DNA of 64,000 nucleotides from Phalacrocorax aristotelis (GCF_949628215.1 NC_134281.1:10736501-10800500); one strand, 5' to 3'; counted from the first letter of the stretch, positions 49,301 through 60,512 are shown. Notes: a model not told the origin generated them from the sequence alone. Numbers and translations are program-made.

Positions 49301-50000
49301 GTGTCAAAAATTAGGATCCTTGCTGAATTCCACTTGTTGGTTTAGATTACTCAGTATTACAACCTTTCCTTCTCAGGTTTTACAGAATTTCATCCCAGAT
49401 ATTCAAATATTTTTTTCTGGTCGAATATTCCATTCATATATTTAAGTCATTTGTTCCCATCCCCTCCAAGTTTTTCTAATGATTTATTTAGATTTGTATA
49501 ACTCTCCTAATCCTCAGAGTACTGTTAAGGCTTCCTCAAGATCTTGCTATTCATGGCAAGTGCTTCACTCTGACAATGAGACTGAATGATTGGCATCTAC
49601 AACTCTAGGAGCTGGGAAGCTGGAAGCAGAATTGGAGGTGGGCTTTGGGACCAACCCCAAAGGAGAACATGTCTTGTCCTGCAGGCCCTAATAGCTCCTC
49701 AGTAGCAACCCCACCAGGGCTGAATCTAGGAAAACTGTATACAGAAACAATCAGACCCAGAGTGGCACAGTGACAACATGCAACGTTATATTTTAAAATG
49801 CAGTCTGAAAGACTGCTTTCTTCTGGGCAGATGCACAATCTTGACGTGAGGATGACTGAAGCCATGGAACACATGACTTGCACCACAGAAGCAAAAAAAG
49901 TAGTACATAAATTTGTGGATGAGCATTACTGACAGTAATTTAAATAATGCAAAGCCAGATATCAACAACAAAATATCCAAAAAAAGCCAGAATCTGTACA
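46330..50000. other. Gene-free DNA with one tiny signal-peptide-like frame
   Basis: No gene is supported. A 27-codon minus-strand frame at 48811-48894 starts MPVLLLLLLLCIHP, which looks like a secretory leader. The leucine run comes from a GCA/CAG-rich patch, and no splice donor follows, so it is most likely chance. A G-rich run lies near 48956-48963. Confidence 0.4.
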
Positions 50001-50010
50001 ACATATTTAC

Positions 50011-50270
50011 CTGGAGAAGGAACTGAGTGGGTTTGAGAAAGAGTGTGTAATAGGTGCTTGGTGTCTGATGCAGTAGATATCACAGCCACAAACTGAAAAT
50101 TATGGAACAAAAATTCCTTGCATCTGTCATGCTGGAGTGCCAGTGTATAGACGTCACAGAAAGAAAAACAGGAAAAGCAAAATGCTTCTGGTTTTTGTAG
50201 GTCTTTACAGAGATATCTTTCACTTTTCAGCTCAGTGCCAATGGCCCCACATAACCATTCAAAATATGGC
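50011..50270 (-). other. Exon-like open segment, unidentified
   Basis: On the minus strand a 260-bp segment is bounded by an acceptor (TCAATTGCCTTTCAG) and a donor (CTCCAG|GTAAAT). It is open for 86 codons between them, starting PYFEWLCGAIGTELKSERYL. Cys and Phe are frequent. I recognise no domain, and there is no neighbouring exon in a compatible phase that I can defend. It could be chance: an open run of this length is not rare in 64 kb. Confidence 0.15.
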
Positions 50271-50274
50271 CTGA

Positions 50275-51365
50275 AAGGCAATTGACTTTGTTGACTGACC
50301 CTCAGAGTATTCCCCCAAAGCAGCCCTACTCATCCTTCAGAGAAAATGCTGACATGATTTGCAGCATCTTGCACAGAAGCCACAGGAGCTAGAGGCCTCA
50401 TTCTTCTCTTAATCACCTAAGGCTACATCCAGAAAAACCCTTCTCATGTCCATTGAGCCTGATATCACTTTGCACACCAGCTGCCATCCACTATTCTAAT
50501 GGCTTCAAGCAGCCCTAAAGCCTGTTAGCCAGGCACTGGCAAGCTGCCTTCCTTGCAGATTTTACATTACCCCACGAAACAGGACATTTCCAGTGCACCC
50601 TGAATGCGCTGCAGTCCCGAGCTGTCAGCACAGCTTCTGTGGACACTGGCAGAAAAATCACAGGAGATGAGTTTTCACTAGGAATTGCAGAGGAAGTTGG
50701 ATGGCTTCAGGATACTTGTGGCATAAAAGACAGCCTTTATGCCACCCTCACATGCAGCCGTAAATGAGCGTCTGGCTCTTTGCACGGGACTGAAACATAA
50801 AAAGAATGTTTTAAAAGGATACAAGAGCAAAGAAGCATTTTGTACTGGCTTGTCCTGTTCCCCCACTGTGATCTTGGCACATTGGCATGCTGGCCTTGAC
50901 AGATGCAAAGCATTTTTTGTTCCTTCACTCTCATTTTGCAGTGATAGCACATACTACAAGAAACACTGCAAATGTATTAATTACTCTCAAATATCCAACT
51001 CCTCCTCAGAGCAAACAGATGTCCCACAAACTTGTCACTGAATGTGGCAGGATGTCTTTGCAAAGCAAGTTGTTTAGTTGCTTTTACTTATATTAAAGAA
51101 TTAACAGTAAAAGCTACATGTAAAGTTTGTGGAATAAGCAGGACTCGGTACCTTTAGGTAAAAATAATTTACAAGGTATCTTTAATATCTTTAATTAAAA
51201 GATTTACATACAGTTTAATACCTTCCCATTTTTTCATATCTATCCAAGATCAGGTACTGATAAGGTCTTGGGAATCTTAATCCCAAGAAATGAAGAGACA
51301 AATATGCAAGATATTGAATTGATATACAACTTCACTCTTAAGAAAAAAGAAGACAGAACCCCTTG
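50275..51365. other. Gene-free DNA
   Basis: Open frames overlap one another on both strands at 50678-51096, which argues for chance. No repeat is recognised. Confidence 0.4.
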
Positions 51366-51369
51366 AAGT

Positions 51370-51865
51370 CTAGTCTGCTCCTCATTCAAGCCACCATGTC
51401 ATAATAATCCCTTTACATAGTTTTGTCTTAAGAGACATTAGAATTATTTTTGGCCCCACACCTCTCTCGGGAAAGCTGTTCCAGAATTTTACTTCATCGG
51501 CAACTAAAAATGTCCTCCTAGTTTCCAAATTTAATTGTATTCATGATTGCTTTATACTCATTTGTCCTTCTGCCAATTTTAGTTTCAGCACTTCTTTTGC
51601 TTCCTCAGCCATTTCCCATACATGAGCTTGCAACTTATTACTCTCCAAATGCATGACCTTGCACCACATAGCAGTGAATTTCATTTGATTTCAACTACTC
51701 CAGACCCTAAGTTCATCCAGTTCTTCCTACCTGACAAGCTGCTCCTATTCAGAGTTCTGTCATCTGTATGTTTTATGAGTACACATCTCCTTTCTGGGAC
51801 AATGATATTAAAAAAATACCAAAAAAGAGGAGTCAGAAGACCAGTCCTTAAAAATTGTACTGCAG
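51370..51865 (-). mobile_element. Old CR1/L3-like LINE fragment
   Basis: On the plus strand, GGAAAGCTGTTCCAGAATTT, TACTTCATCGG, AAATGTCCTCCTAGTTTCCA, CTCATTTGTCCTTCTGCCAA, then CATGACCTTGCACC, GTGAATTTCATTTGA and AGACCAGTCCT parallel the reversed old-amniote CR1/L3-type 3' region ('ctgttccagaacct...cttctaatttcc...catttgttcttgtgccaac...tgaatttcatctgcc...actggtcct'). It is much more diverged than the avian CR1 copies. The 86-residue frame at 51622-51882 is a by-product. Confidence 0.55.
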
Positions 51866-52061
51866 CCTACACCTTCAACTAAAACTTTCCCATGTCTCCT
51901 GTAGTTCTCAGACCTTTACATCATTCTTTACTCACTTTGCAACTTTCTTTCTGATGAGCATTATCTCTAATTTCCCTGAAAGATGCCAAATCACATACAC
52001 AACTACAGTCCAGCTATAAGAGTCCAATCGCATTTTGTTATGTAGAAAATGAGTTATCCTA

Positions 52062-52811
52062 TCAAAGATGTCCCCATGGATTTATCCTCAACATATTCCA
52101 CCAAATCAGTGCTGAGCAGTGGCCAAAAAGACAAGGTGCTGAAAGATCGTCTGCAAAAATGCCAGGTGCTGTATTTTTTATCCAGCCCAGATCACCTTCA
52201 TTGCCCATAATCCAAACCTCTATTAGTAACAAATGTGACTTCAGTGCCAATGTTTGCCACTGCTGAGCTAAACCAAATTCCGCCATCACTTGGAACTGAG
52301 TAACTCTATCTCAGCAGCTACCCTGGGGCAGAGAACCTGCCCATCTCCCCTGTCTTTGGATTCACATTTTATCAAGGTGCAGCATATTCTGCAGTAATCA
52401 GAAAATTACATCTTTAGGAGAAAGCTCTGAAAAGAACAGAAAGTTCTGTCGGGGAAGGAACAAGGTAAACATGTGATCTTTTCTCCCAGGTTCTTAATGA
52501 CGTTCATGAAGTATTGAGCCAATAAACACAGAGTCATGATGTCGCTGGTGTGCAGGACTATGAAGTTATCTCCGAACTACCCCAGCTTGATTTGTCCAAA
52601 GTACAGTTGTTTCTTTGGGATGCATCTTCCTGGCAATAATTTGGAAATACGGAGGGAGGAGGTGATAATGAAATGTCATGTTACTGTATACAGTGATTGG
52701 CATCTCAAATTCTTCTGCTCTGTGGCACAGCTCCCTGAGCTGAGAAGATGCTCCATCTCTAAAATCACTCTGGTCTATATCCCAAGCTTCTACGCAAGCC
52801 AGGGGTAACAC
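52062..52811 (-). other. Two collinear open frames, possible protein fossil
   Basis: Minus-strand frames at 52566-52811 (81 residues) and 52062-52289 (75 residues) lie in the same reading frame, separated by 276 bases with about five stops. Both read as plausible protein, rich in W and L in the second part (for example GNEGDLGWIKNTAPGIFADD). This could be a decayed retroelement or processed pseudogene, but I cannot name the family. Confidence 0.2.
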
Positions 52812-52814
52812 AAT

Positions 52815-55160
52815 GGAAGTTGTGTTGAGAGGCTGAAAAACTTTTCCTGTTTTAGCAATTCTCTAAAGCCTATTTGTCTACAGCTACCATGCATTTGGCT
52901 TTATTCATAACACTTAATGATGAAAGCATGCAAACTATACTAGCAGAGTTCTGCTAAAACTCTATGAAAGCCCAAATCATCAGTGCACACAAAAGCATGG
53001 TGCACTTCCACCTTAGCAATGCATACTGGGTAGAAGTAAATAAATGTACCTCTCCACAAACTATCCTCTATGAGAGTAGCTGCTCCTCCACAGGTAACCC
53101 ACAGTACTTAGTCCATTCATTTAAAACGAAAGTTAGAGTAATTCAAGTTATGCTGATTTTTTTCTTTAAGAGGAATCAGTTAAAGTCATATAGAATTCAT
53201 GCTTTGGAAGGGAGCAATGTATTTAAGTCATATTGCCTACTACAAAGTCTCTGCAAGCAAGCATATGGACTTATAAAAGGCATGTCACATTCATTTTGGT
53301 AGGCATGGGTTTGTTCATGCTCTCCTCATGACAGAAGAATTTGTCAGCCCCCTCTTAGAAATGCATAGAAGCATCTGTTTTAACTTGTTTAAAACAAATC
53401 TAGCATGAAATTATCTAAGGCATGGCCCCTGTCCTTTCCACTCTGCTTACAACAGAAAATAGAATTGAGTGTGTCTGGAAAAGGAACACAACTTTAATCT
53501 TACCCTCATTAGGGTTTTGGATAACCAGCTACTTAGTCATAACACAGCAAATATAATATTGATTTATATTTCAGGTCAAAGATATAAATAAAAGGCCATA
53601 GTCAGTCAAATTCCAGAATACACTATATTACACAGAAATGTAAGACATTAAGTCAAGTATGCCCTGCAAGCACTCAAAATCTTCCTCTCAAAATTTGTGA
53701 CATTTTTTAGCCTTACTTCATGTGGAATATCCTAAGACATTAAGTTCCTACAAGTTTAATGAAAATCAACAGCAGGGTGGAGAACAGGTGTTATTAATGT
53801 AGCCATCAGTGAAAGGTCAGAAGAATTAAGCCACTATTCATTTTCTTTGGCAGCGGCCAGGCTAATATACACTTACTGGCTGTCCACTCAGCACATGCTT
53901 TCTTTTCTGGCTGATGAGCAGAAAAAGCACATAGAGGACTTAGGACATCTGGGAGCCCTGCGCTGGGGGAACAGGAGTTTTAGGAACAGAAAAACCAGCT
54001 GAGGTACAGGGTAAGTGACAAGAGATGTAGGAATGTGAAAATATTATAGAAGAAAAAGGAAAGACAAGTGGGGTGGTTGCTTTAAGTGGGTCACAAGAGA
54101 CAGAGAAAGTTGAGGTTGTTAGACTAGAGGAACTTAGGGGATGAGTCTGCATGAAATCTGTCTTTGTGAAAACTTTTGCTCACAGAACAATTTCATAAAG
54201 CCAAAATAGAGAATGCTGTATGGAATTCAGTGTCTCAGCCCAAAGGAGATCCTTGAAAACTGCAGATGCTTTTCATTTCTCAAAATTTGCATTTGGGTTT
54301 GTAGGTTTAGCTGTATTCCAAATGTGCAAAGAGTTTTATCTGAAAGTACTTGTATTTCAACAAAACCCAACATTAATTAAAAAAGATTAATTTAAGAGAT
54401 ATCACAACAGAGGCATTTATATGCAGTCCATACATGAGAAACCTTAAACCCTAACAATGTGAAAAATAAATAAATGAAAAACAGTATCACAACACTAAGC
54501 AAATATCTGACAAGTTGGATGAGCAACATCAAGCTATATATTTACTTCTTTTTCTATCTTGTCAGTAAAAAAAAAAAAAAAGTGGAAAGAAAGCCAAAAA
54601 AACCCCACAGAACAAACAAAAGCTGTCTTTATCCTGTCTCAGCACAAAAGAACACAGGAAATGTCAGAATAGAAGAGACTGTTTTGACCCATTGCAACCA
54701 ATATCTTGCCTTCAAATGCTTCATGCTACTTCAGAGGAAATACTCTGTGGCATTCTCTTTCATTGTACAAACTGTGTGATGGAGGGATGAAGAAATTCCG
54801 CTGCAAGTCCAGATGGTTGTCCATTTTAACCCTGAATCATGAGGCTGCTTGCAAAATTGCAAGTTTTATTCCTGTCTAAGCAAGTTACTAAAACTTTTTA
54901 GGCATGATAAAATATCTGCCTCAAGAATGTCCCAATAATAGCAAATTACAGTGGTTAAAATTTTATTGTATACATATACATCACAATCAAAGTGATAAAG
55001 ACCATCAGTTCATTTCAGAGGCTAAATCCTCTGCAGTACTGAGACTAGCATGGCGACAGTTTTATTCTGAGAATAGCATGAAGGTGGTTTCATTTCAGAC
55101 TGAGAATGCTATCATCCGATTTACAGTGGATATTGTGCTGAGTCCATAATACAAGAAATG
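52815..55160. other. Gene-free DNA with poly-A run
   Basis: No gene is recognised. A run of 15 A residues at 54567-54581 is the only low-complexity feature of note. Frames at 52964-53302, 54474-54779 and 54904-55149 have no domain signature. Confidence 0.4.
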
Positions 55161-55163
55161 TAG

Positions 55164-55185
55164 AATGATTTCTTAAGAAATCATT
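55164..55185. repeat. Perfect 22-bp palindrome
   Basis: AATGATTTCTT is followed directly by its exact reverse complement, giving a 22-bp perfect palindrome with no spacer. The flanking bases (G on both sides) break the symmetry. It is separated by about 30 bp from the open frame that starts near 55213. Confidence 0.95.
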
Positions 55186-55212
55186 GGCAACTTAATTGTA
55201 TTATAAAAATCA

Positions 55213-55512
55213 ATAGTTTATCATTTAATGGCTTTACCGGACAGAGAGGAGTGGCAATCCTATTTAAAGTTCCCACCAGTCATCCAGAGGCTGTTTTTCT
55301 TGAATCCTTTCAAAAATTAGCTGAACCAGAGGTGTGAACAAACTATAAAAGACATTAGACAAAATCTCCTTCTACACTGTAAGGTTGAAACAAAACAACC
55401 AATAGATCTGTATAGTTCGGAATGTTTGAAGACTGTACTTACTATAAAGCACAGCAGCAGGGGCAAAGAGCACTTTTTCCACTTTAATATAACATGCCAA
55501 ACTTAAGCACAT
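55213..55512 (+). other. Protein-like frame with a single stop, possible fossil
   Basis: About 100 codons carry only one internal stop (TAG near 55318). It begins MALPDREEWQSYLKFPPVIQ and continues RLFFLNPF. PVxxRLF followed by N is faintly like the PVxRLFxxxN region near the C-terminus of some hAT transposases, but the next expected block is missing. It could be a transposase relic or chance. Confidence 0.2.
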
Positions 55513-55514
55513 AT

Positions 55515-58270
55515 TGCTTCAATACTAAGCAAACCATGGCAGGTTTTCATTTTTTCTGTACATTTTCATAATTATTACATAACTTTAATGAACTGCTCTG
55601 AAGGAATTAAAGTCATTAGCACACATACTGCATAAAGCTGATGGGTCTTTCAATTAAATAAATTTACTGTCTTTTTTCAGACGTTATCACATTTATTTTA
55701 TCTGTAACAGACACCAGTTGCCCCCTATTAAACCAAACAAAGCAAAGAAGAGGAACAAATTAATACTCTCCAGCTCTGTGCTGGTTGTCTTTCTACATCC
55801 GAGAATACTGGCTAACTAGTTAGGCATTCTCAATAAATATGTCTTCATAATTTTCAGGGTTTAAATGCCTGCTCTGAACTGAAATTTGGCCAACTGATCA
55901 CATGGGTGGATTCCCATAAAGCCTGACAAGACGTAAGTAGCCAATTTTCCAGTTCCAAGTATTACTGTCTGAGCACTCAGTGCTTTCTGGAGAGGTGCAG
56001 TATATTTATTTCACAGAAAGAATATGATTTTTTGCATGCTTCATGAAAAGAATTATTCTGGTGATAGCAGGATACTAATGCCTTTGCTTTCATGTCAGCA
56101 CTGTCCAGTGTGGTGTAAAGAAAAGAAAGATGCAGAAGGAATGCCTCCAGAGCTTTCCCATCCCTACTGCAGCTGCCTCCAGCCCCTTAACAGTCCCTTT
56201 GACCATGGCCCTCCCTGGAGTCCCCTTCCAAGTTTGAGCAGCAAGACTGCAAAGCACTGAGAGAAAACTTGATGAAAGTCTAATCTTGGAAGTACACACC
56301 ATGGAAATTGGCACAACTATGCTTTTTCATAACTATCTGCAATCCTTAAACAAGGATTCTAGAGAACCTCTGTTGAGGTATTTGTGGGGCTTAGGAAAAC
56401 AGGTTGTGAACTGATTCTCAAATTAATGTGTTTACCCAAAAACTGTATTCTCCAAATTGCTGTTTTCCAAATCAAAGGTATTACTCCATCCTTCTAAAAT
56501 AAAAGCCTTAAACTGTTGGAGAGATTATACATATGCACCTCTCAGAGAAATTATTCTGTTCTACAAGATCAAATAGAGACAGCCAGGATAACTAATGAAT
56601 TCCACTATTTTATTTATTTGAACAGTATTTGTATCAGAAGACCAACATACAAATAGAAATGAGACAAAATTCAGAGTTCATGTACATGGCTGAAGGAGGA
56701 AGCATTTTGCTGGAAAAATTTCAGGGATCCACAAATGGTAGTGAATACAAAGGTGACCATGCAGTTAAATTACATTCCATGACATAATCTTGGCAAACAT
56801 GTTCCTAGGGAGGCCACTGGCTGAGGAGGAATGCTCAAAGGAAATGGAGATTGGCCTGGCACTGGGGCAAATATGCCTCAGCTCCACAGCAGCTGTTACC
56901 AAGTGAAGGCTAAGCAGGCAGCAAGGCACACCCTGTCTCCCTTCCCTGTAAGTCAAGTATGGCAAGAAGGATCTACAGAAAATTTCATAGGATGCCTGTG
57001 TGTCTTCTTTCTTACCTAATCATTATTTATAAGTTATATAGCTCTCAAAACATAACATGGCATTTTACAAAATACAGTATGAACTATAAAGAAAGAGATT
57101 TCCAGAGTACATGAACTGCCTAAAAAGGCATAAACCAAACCAATTCAGAATACAATACAGAACAGACTGGCAAAAACCAGGCTATGTCTGTGGAGGTCCT
57201 TTAAAAATGGCTGGATTTATTATCACACATCAAATATCTAGTACACACTGAATACTCCCGTAAATTAAATCACTTCAGTTCCCAGCATGGCGCTACTAGC
57301 ATTTTGGTATTTTAATATAAGACAGGACACGTAACCGCACCTTGTGTTTAGGGCACTTATGAGAAGAAGGGATGCCCATATGTTCCAATTTCCTACTCCA
57401 AGATACAGAAAAAATCTCTTCACTTTAATATGTTGCACCATGTAAAGGGTTAAGTTCAGAACACAGAAGAGTTGTGTTAGCAGATAAACATATATGCGTT
57501 CTCACAGTTTTCCTCAAATTATTACCCAAGCACTTGCTGAACCTTTCCAGGCCCTTAGTAGATGTACACTGCACTGTGGCCTAAAATGTTTAGCCAAATT
57601 AAAATACATAACCCAGCAGCTCAGGTACCAACAGCAGCCGATCTACGGGTACTACCTTAAAGAAGTCACTATAACAAACCTCTTGACTGCCTGATCATTA
57701 CTTTTACAGTGTTCCCCACATTACCATAATTCCAAATCAGACCCTGGAAGTACAATGGTCTCAGGCCATAGATGGGCCAAATTTAATGACACAAGGTTCC
57801 TGACTAGTTTTACACGACCTGCAATTTTTGAGTCATAGTGTCTATAACAAATTATATGTTTTTTTCTGTAAGACTGGAAAAAACAGAGGAAAAAAGCTTC
57901 CCTTCACAGTATGTCCAAAACCAGTTTTCTCCAGCAGCTGGCAAGGGGACTTGTGCAGCCCAGTTCTGCCCTGAGCACGCCAGTAGCTGATTCTCATTAC
58001 ACTCACAGCTGGCTACTTCATATACCTTTATAACTTTAGGCTCTTCAGCCTGAATCTCAGTTTTTAACTGGAATTTCTTAACTCCTCAGGCCTTAGCATA
58101 ACTCCTGTCACAAAGGATTCAGGCTTTTTAGATACAGAGTTATATGTAACAAATTTCCAGATGACATCAGGTTAAACTGTAAATGAACTATGTAGTTTTT
58201 GTTGGCTACAGAACTCCACAGCTTTTTAACCTTTCTTTTGCTATCATAATCTCTCTTTTGTCCTTGTTCT
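55515..58270. other. Gene-free DNA
   Basis: No gene or nameable repeat. Scattered AATAAA-type signals occur, as expected in AT-rich DNA. Confidence 0.4.
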
Positions 58271-58280
58271 ATTAACTGTT

Positions 58281-58286
58281 TTTATT
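58281..58286 (-). terminator. Candidate poly-A signal for the minus-strand transcript
   Basis: The minus strand reads AATAAA here (TTTATT on plus), about 400 bp downstream of the stop codon of the 58688-58912 frame. A variant signal, ATTAAA, lies closer at 58437-58442. Such hexamers are common, so this is only consistent support. Confidence 0.25.
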
Positions 58287-58687
58287 TAATAACCTGTAGC
58301 TTAGTTTTAGCATTATTGTTTTCCTTATCTTCAATAACCAAGAACTCTAATCAGTGTAATGATAAAACTACACTGGATATGATATCTTTGAAAATCCCAA
58401 GGCAAAATCAGAAAGCTAAATAAATCTTACAATTGATTTAATTCATTCCTTTCATTGGCAAAACCAGGACTACCTTTCAGGAGCAAGAGCAAGGAAGGTG
58501 AAGAGGGTGATGTTGGGCCGAAACATGGCAGGACCCAGGGATGGCTCGGCATTTTCAGTTCATGTATTTCATCAAGCTGTGATGGGTTACAGGGTTCTTA
58601 GTAATTGTTCTTTGTAGAAACATTAAGACGCACTTTGAGGAAGAAAATGGTATTCCATTACTTTTTTTGTGAAAAGGCTACAAAGTT

Positions 58688-58912
58688 TCACAAAGAAATA
58701 CTGTGATCAAAAAAGCGATCACTTAAGGAAAGACCTTCTTTGACTAATATCTCATAAAAACCAGGATCAAACTGGTTCCCCATGACCTTCTTCCCAGAGG
58801 ATTTTGAAGCTATCAGAAGGTGTTTGCTTATTCTTGACAGTGATGTTAAACTAATGGGGCCATCCTTCTCATTTCCACATCTTAGAGAAAAACAACAGCT
58901 TTGCCAGTCCAT
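58688..58912 (-). CDS. Hypothetical 74-residue protein, candidate small gene
   Basis: This minus-strand frame starts with ATG in a strong Kozak context (ACAATGG, A at -3 and G at +4) and ends in TGA at 58690-58688. It encodes 74 residues with a mixed, coding-like composition and ends SLSDRFFDHSISL. A possible splice acceptor (CTTGGTTTTTAAG) lies just before the start, and a second pyrimidine-rich one (TTGTTTTTCTCTAAG) lies inside the frame before TGTGGAAATGAG. So it could also be a terminal exon whose upstream exons are missed. It sits about 350 bp left of the CpG island, whose minus-strand donor at 59257/59256 could supply a non-coding first exon. I see no signal peptide, membrane segment or known domain. 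Start choice is uncertain between ATG 58912 and entry by splicing. Confidence 0.3.
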   Translation of the reverse strand: MDWQSCCFSLRCGNEKDGPISLTSLSRISKHLLIASKSSGKKVMGNQFDPGFYEILVKEGLSLSDRFFDHSISL

Positions 58913-59256
58913 TGTAATTCCTTAAAAACCAAGGACTTTGATGTGGCTGCTCTAGCTCTCAGCTTCCTACATCCTTCTCAAAGAAACCACGTTACACGAT
59001 GAAGCCTTCAAGAGTAAACGACAAACGTGTTTCCGGAGTTGAGTTCTCAGCAACGTTTGCACTGGAAACACCTTCACAGGCCCTGGTGACAGAGCACCGT
59101 TCACATGGCCACCCTCCGCCCTGGGAGCCCCGCGGGACGCCCTGCGAGGGGGCCAGCACCGCCTTCTGTGATAGGTTTGGCCGGGCTTTATTCACGTAGA
59201 GCCAGGGAGGCCCGCGGGCAGCCCGGCCACCGCCAGGAGATCAGCACCCCCCTCAC

Positions 59257-59385
59257 CCTCTGAAGAGCCGTCAGCGATGGAACACGAACTGACGGACAAA
59301 GGCGCGGCTACACCCAGCTACGCCCGCCCGCCACGACTGAGCGATCGAGCCACGCCTCGTGCGCCGCCATTTTAAACGGTTCCCG
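59257..59385 (-). other. Candidate minus-strand first exon (non-coding, with short uORF)
   Basis: The minus strand carries the YY1 motif and then a 20-codon frame (59370-59308, starting MAAHEAWLDRS) that stops at TAG. It ends at a donor CAGAGG|GTGAGG (GT at 59256-59255). It would be a 5' UTR exon for the 58688-58912 frame. The right edge is arbitrary because the start site is unknown. Confidence 0.25.
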
Positions 59386-59394
59386 CCCCGCCTC

Positions 59395-59470
59395 CTCCCC
59401 TGCGCCTCAGGGCGAGCTCTCAGCCCGCCCCTCCGTAGGTGCGGCCTCGTCCCCGGCCACCTTCGCTCAG
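59395..59470 (+). other. Candidate plus-strand first exon (non-coding)
   Basis: CpG-rich sequence downstream of the E2F and GC boxes ends in a near-perfect donor, GCTCAG|GTGAGA (GT at 59471-59472). No ATG lies between the GC boxes and the donor, so it would be 5' UTR. The left edge is arbitrary. This is the strongest evidence that a gene is transcribed rightward from the island. Confidence 0.45.
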
Positions 59471-59985
59471 GTGAGACCCGGCAGGGGCCTCGGCTCCCCG
59501 GGCTGAGCGGCCCTGGTTCTCCGTGGCGAGCGGTGGGGCTGCGGCGGAGCGGGTGGGCCGCGGCGGCAGGACCAGCCCCGGCGGCGGAGGGGCGGGAGCT
59601 GGCCCAGCGCTGGGGGACGTGGCCTTGCCGCTGTTGTGGCTCAGGGTGGCGGGTTTGCGGTGATGCTGGGTCTTGAGTCGTGGTGTCAAAACGTGTTATG
59701 ATCAAATTTTTTACAAACGTGAAAAGCCCGATTTTAATTTTTTTCTTAATTCTGCAACTTGTGCGTAAATGCTGGCTGTGCTAGTTTTCACATAGGAACA
59801 CCAGTAGTCTTGGTTATAGTTTATTAATGGTCTTTCAGCCCATTTCTTATGTTAACTTGTATTTTGAGAAAATATATGGCAGTGTTACAAACCCAGCTTT
59901 AAATATTCAATATGTGGAATTCATTTGTCTAGAAGATACTAAAACCCTTCATCTATGATGAACTGCTTTCTCTGGTGTGTCCCAG

Positions 59986-60022
59986 CCTACCATAAATCAG
60001 CACTGGCTTTGGGCCCATGATG
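59986..60022 (+). other. Candidate exon 2 with start codon
   Basis: A pyrimidine-rich acceptor (GCTTTCTCTGGTGTGTCCCAG, exon from 59986) and a consensus donor (ATGATG|GTGAGT, GT at 60023) enclose 37 bp. It ends in ATGATG; the second ATG has A at -3 and, once spliced to the next candidate exon, G at +4. It joins in phase 0 to the segment at 60513. Confidence 0.25.
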
Positions 60023-60512
60023 GTGAGTTATATGTATTAATGGTCTTGGGTCTAAACCCATGTTCCCGGCCAAAAGTAGTGTATTTGTGACATTTTTCAG
60101 TGTAAATTAATAGTAGGTGCAAATTGACATTATTTTGCTTCACGCTTTTGATTTTAGAATAGAAAATATTAAATAAACACAGCTTTTTCAACATTAGCAT
60201 GTTGATCAGAAAAATGTACTCATACCTTTGAGTCAAGGGGCTAAGCATGACTACAAAGGCTTTTAGGACCCTGTGAGTCTGTCTGTCCCTGTTTGTGTTG
60301 GGGTTAGAACAGTGCTTAGTATTAAGTAATTTAAAGAATCCTGAATGTCTGTTTGCATTTACTGTTTGTGGAATGCTCTTTTGCTTGTAATTTACCAGCA
60401 ACCAATTATTTGACTCATGAGGCTAAATAAACACAAAATATTATTGAAATATTTGAATATGTAGCATTCTAGTCTGGAGGAAAGATGTCCTATGATGGGG
60501 ATGTTTTTGCAG

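Larger units (their letters stand above)
59085..59690. promoter_or_regulatory. CpG island promoter, possibly bidirectional
   Basis: This is the only strongly CpG-rich block in the window, densest at about 59290-59600. It contains GCCGCCATTTT at 59363-59373 (a YY1 site, AAAATGGCGGC on minus), TTCCCGCC at 59380-59387 (E2F type) and CCCGCCCCGCC at 59382-59392 (GC box). There is no TATA box in the expected place. Strong donors point away on both sides: 59470/59471 on plus and 59257/59256 on minus. YY1 motifs near CpG promoters usually sit just downstream of the start, in the orientation seen here on the minus strand. The E2F site hints at cell-cycle-linked expression. Start sites cannot be fixed from sequence. 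Confidence 0.8.

Noticed and set aside
59271-59705. Long open frames on both strands through the CpG island.
   Set aside because: GC-rich DNA lacks stop codons by composition; products are low-complexity P/R/G/A-rich and the opposite strands are open at the same place.
59997-60401. 134-codon minus-strand frame, the second longest in the window.
   Set aside because: It lies over the candidate plus-strand intron, has no domain or splice support, and several frames of this length are expected by chance.
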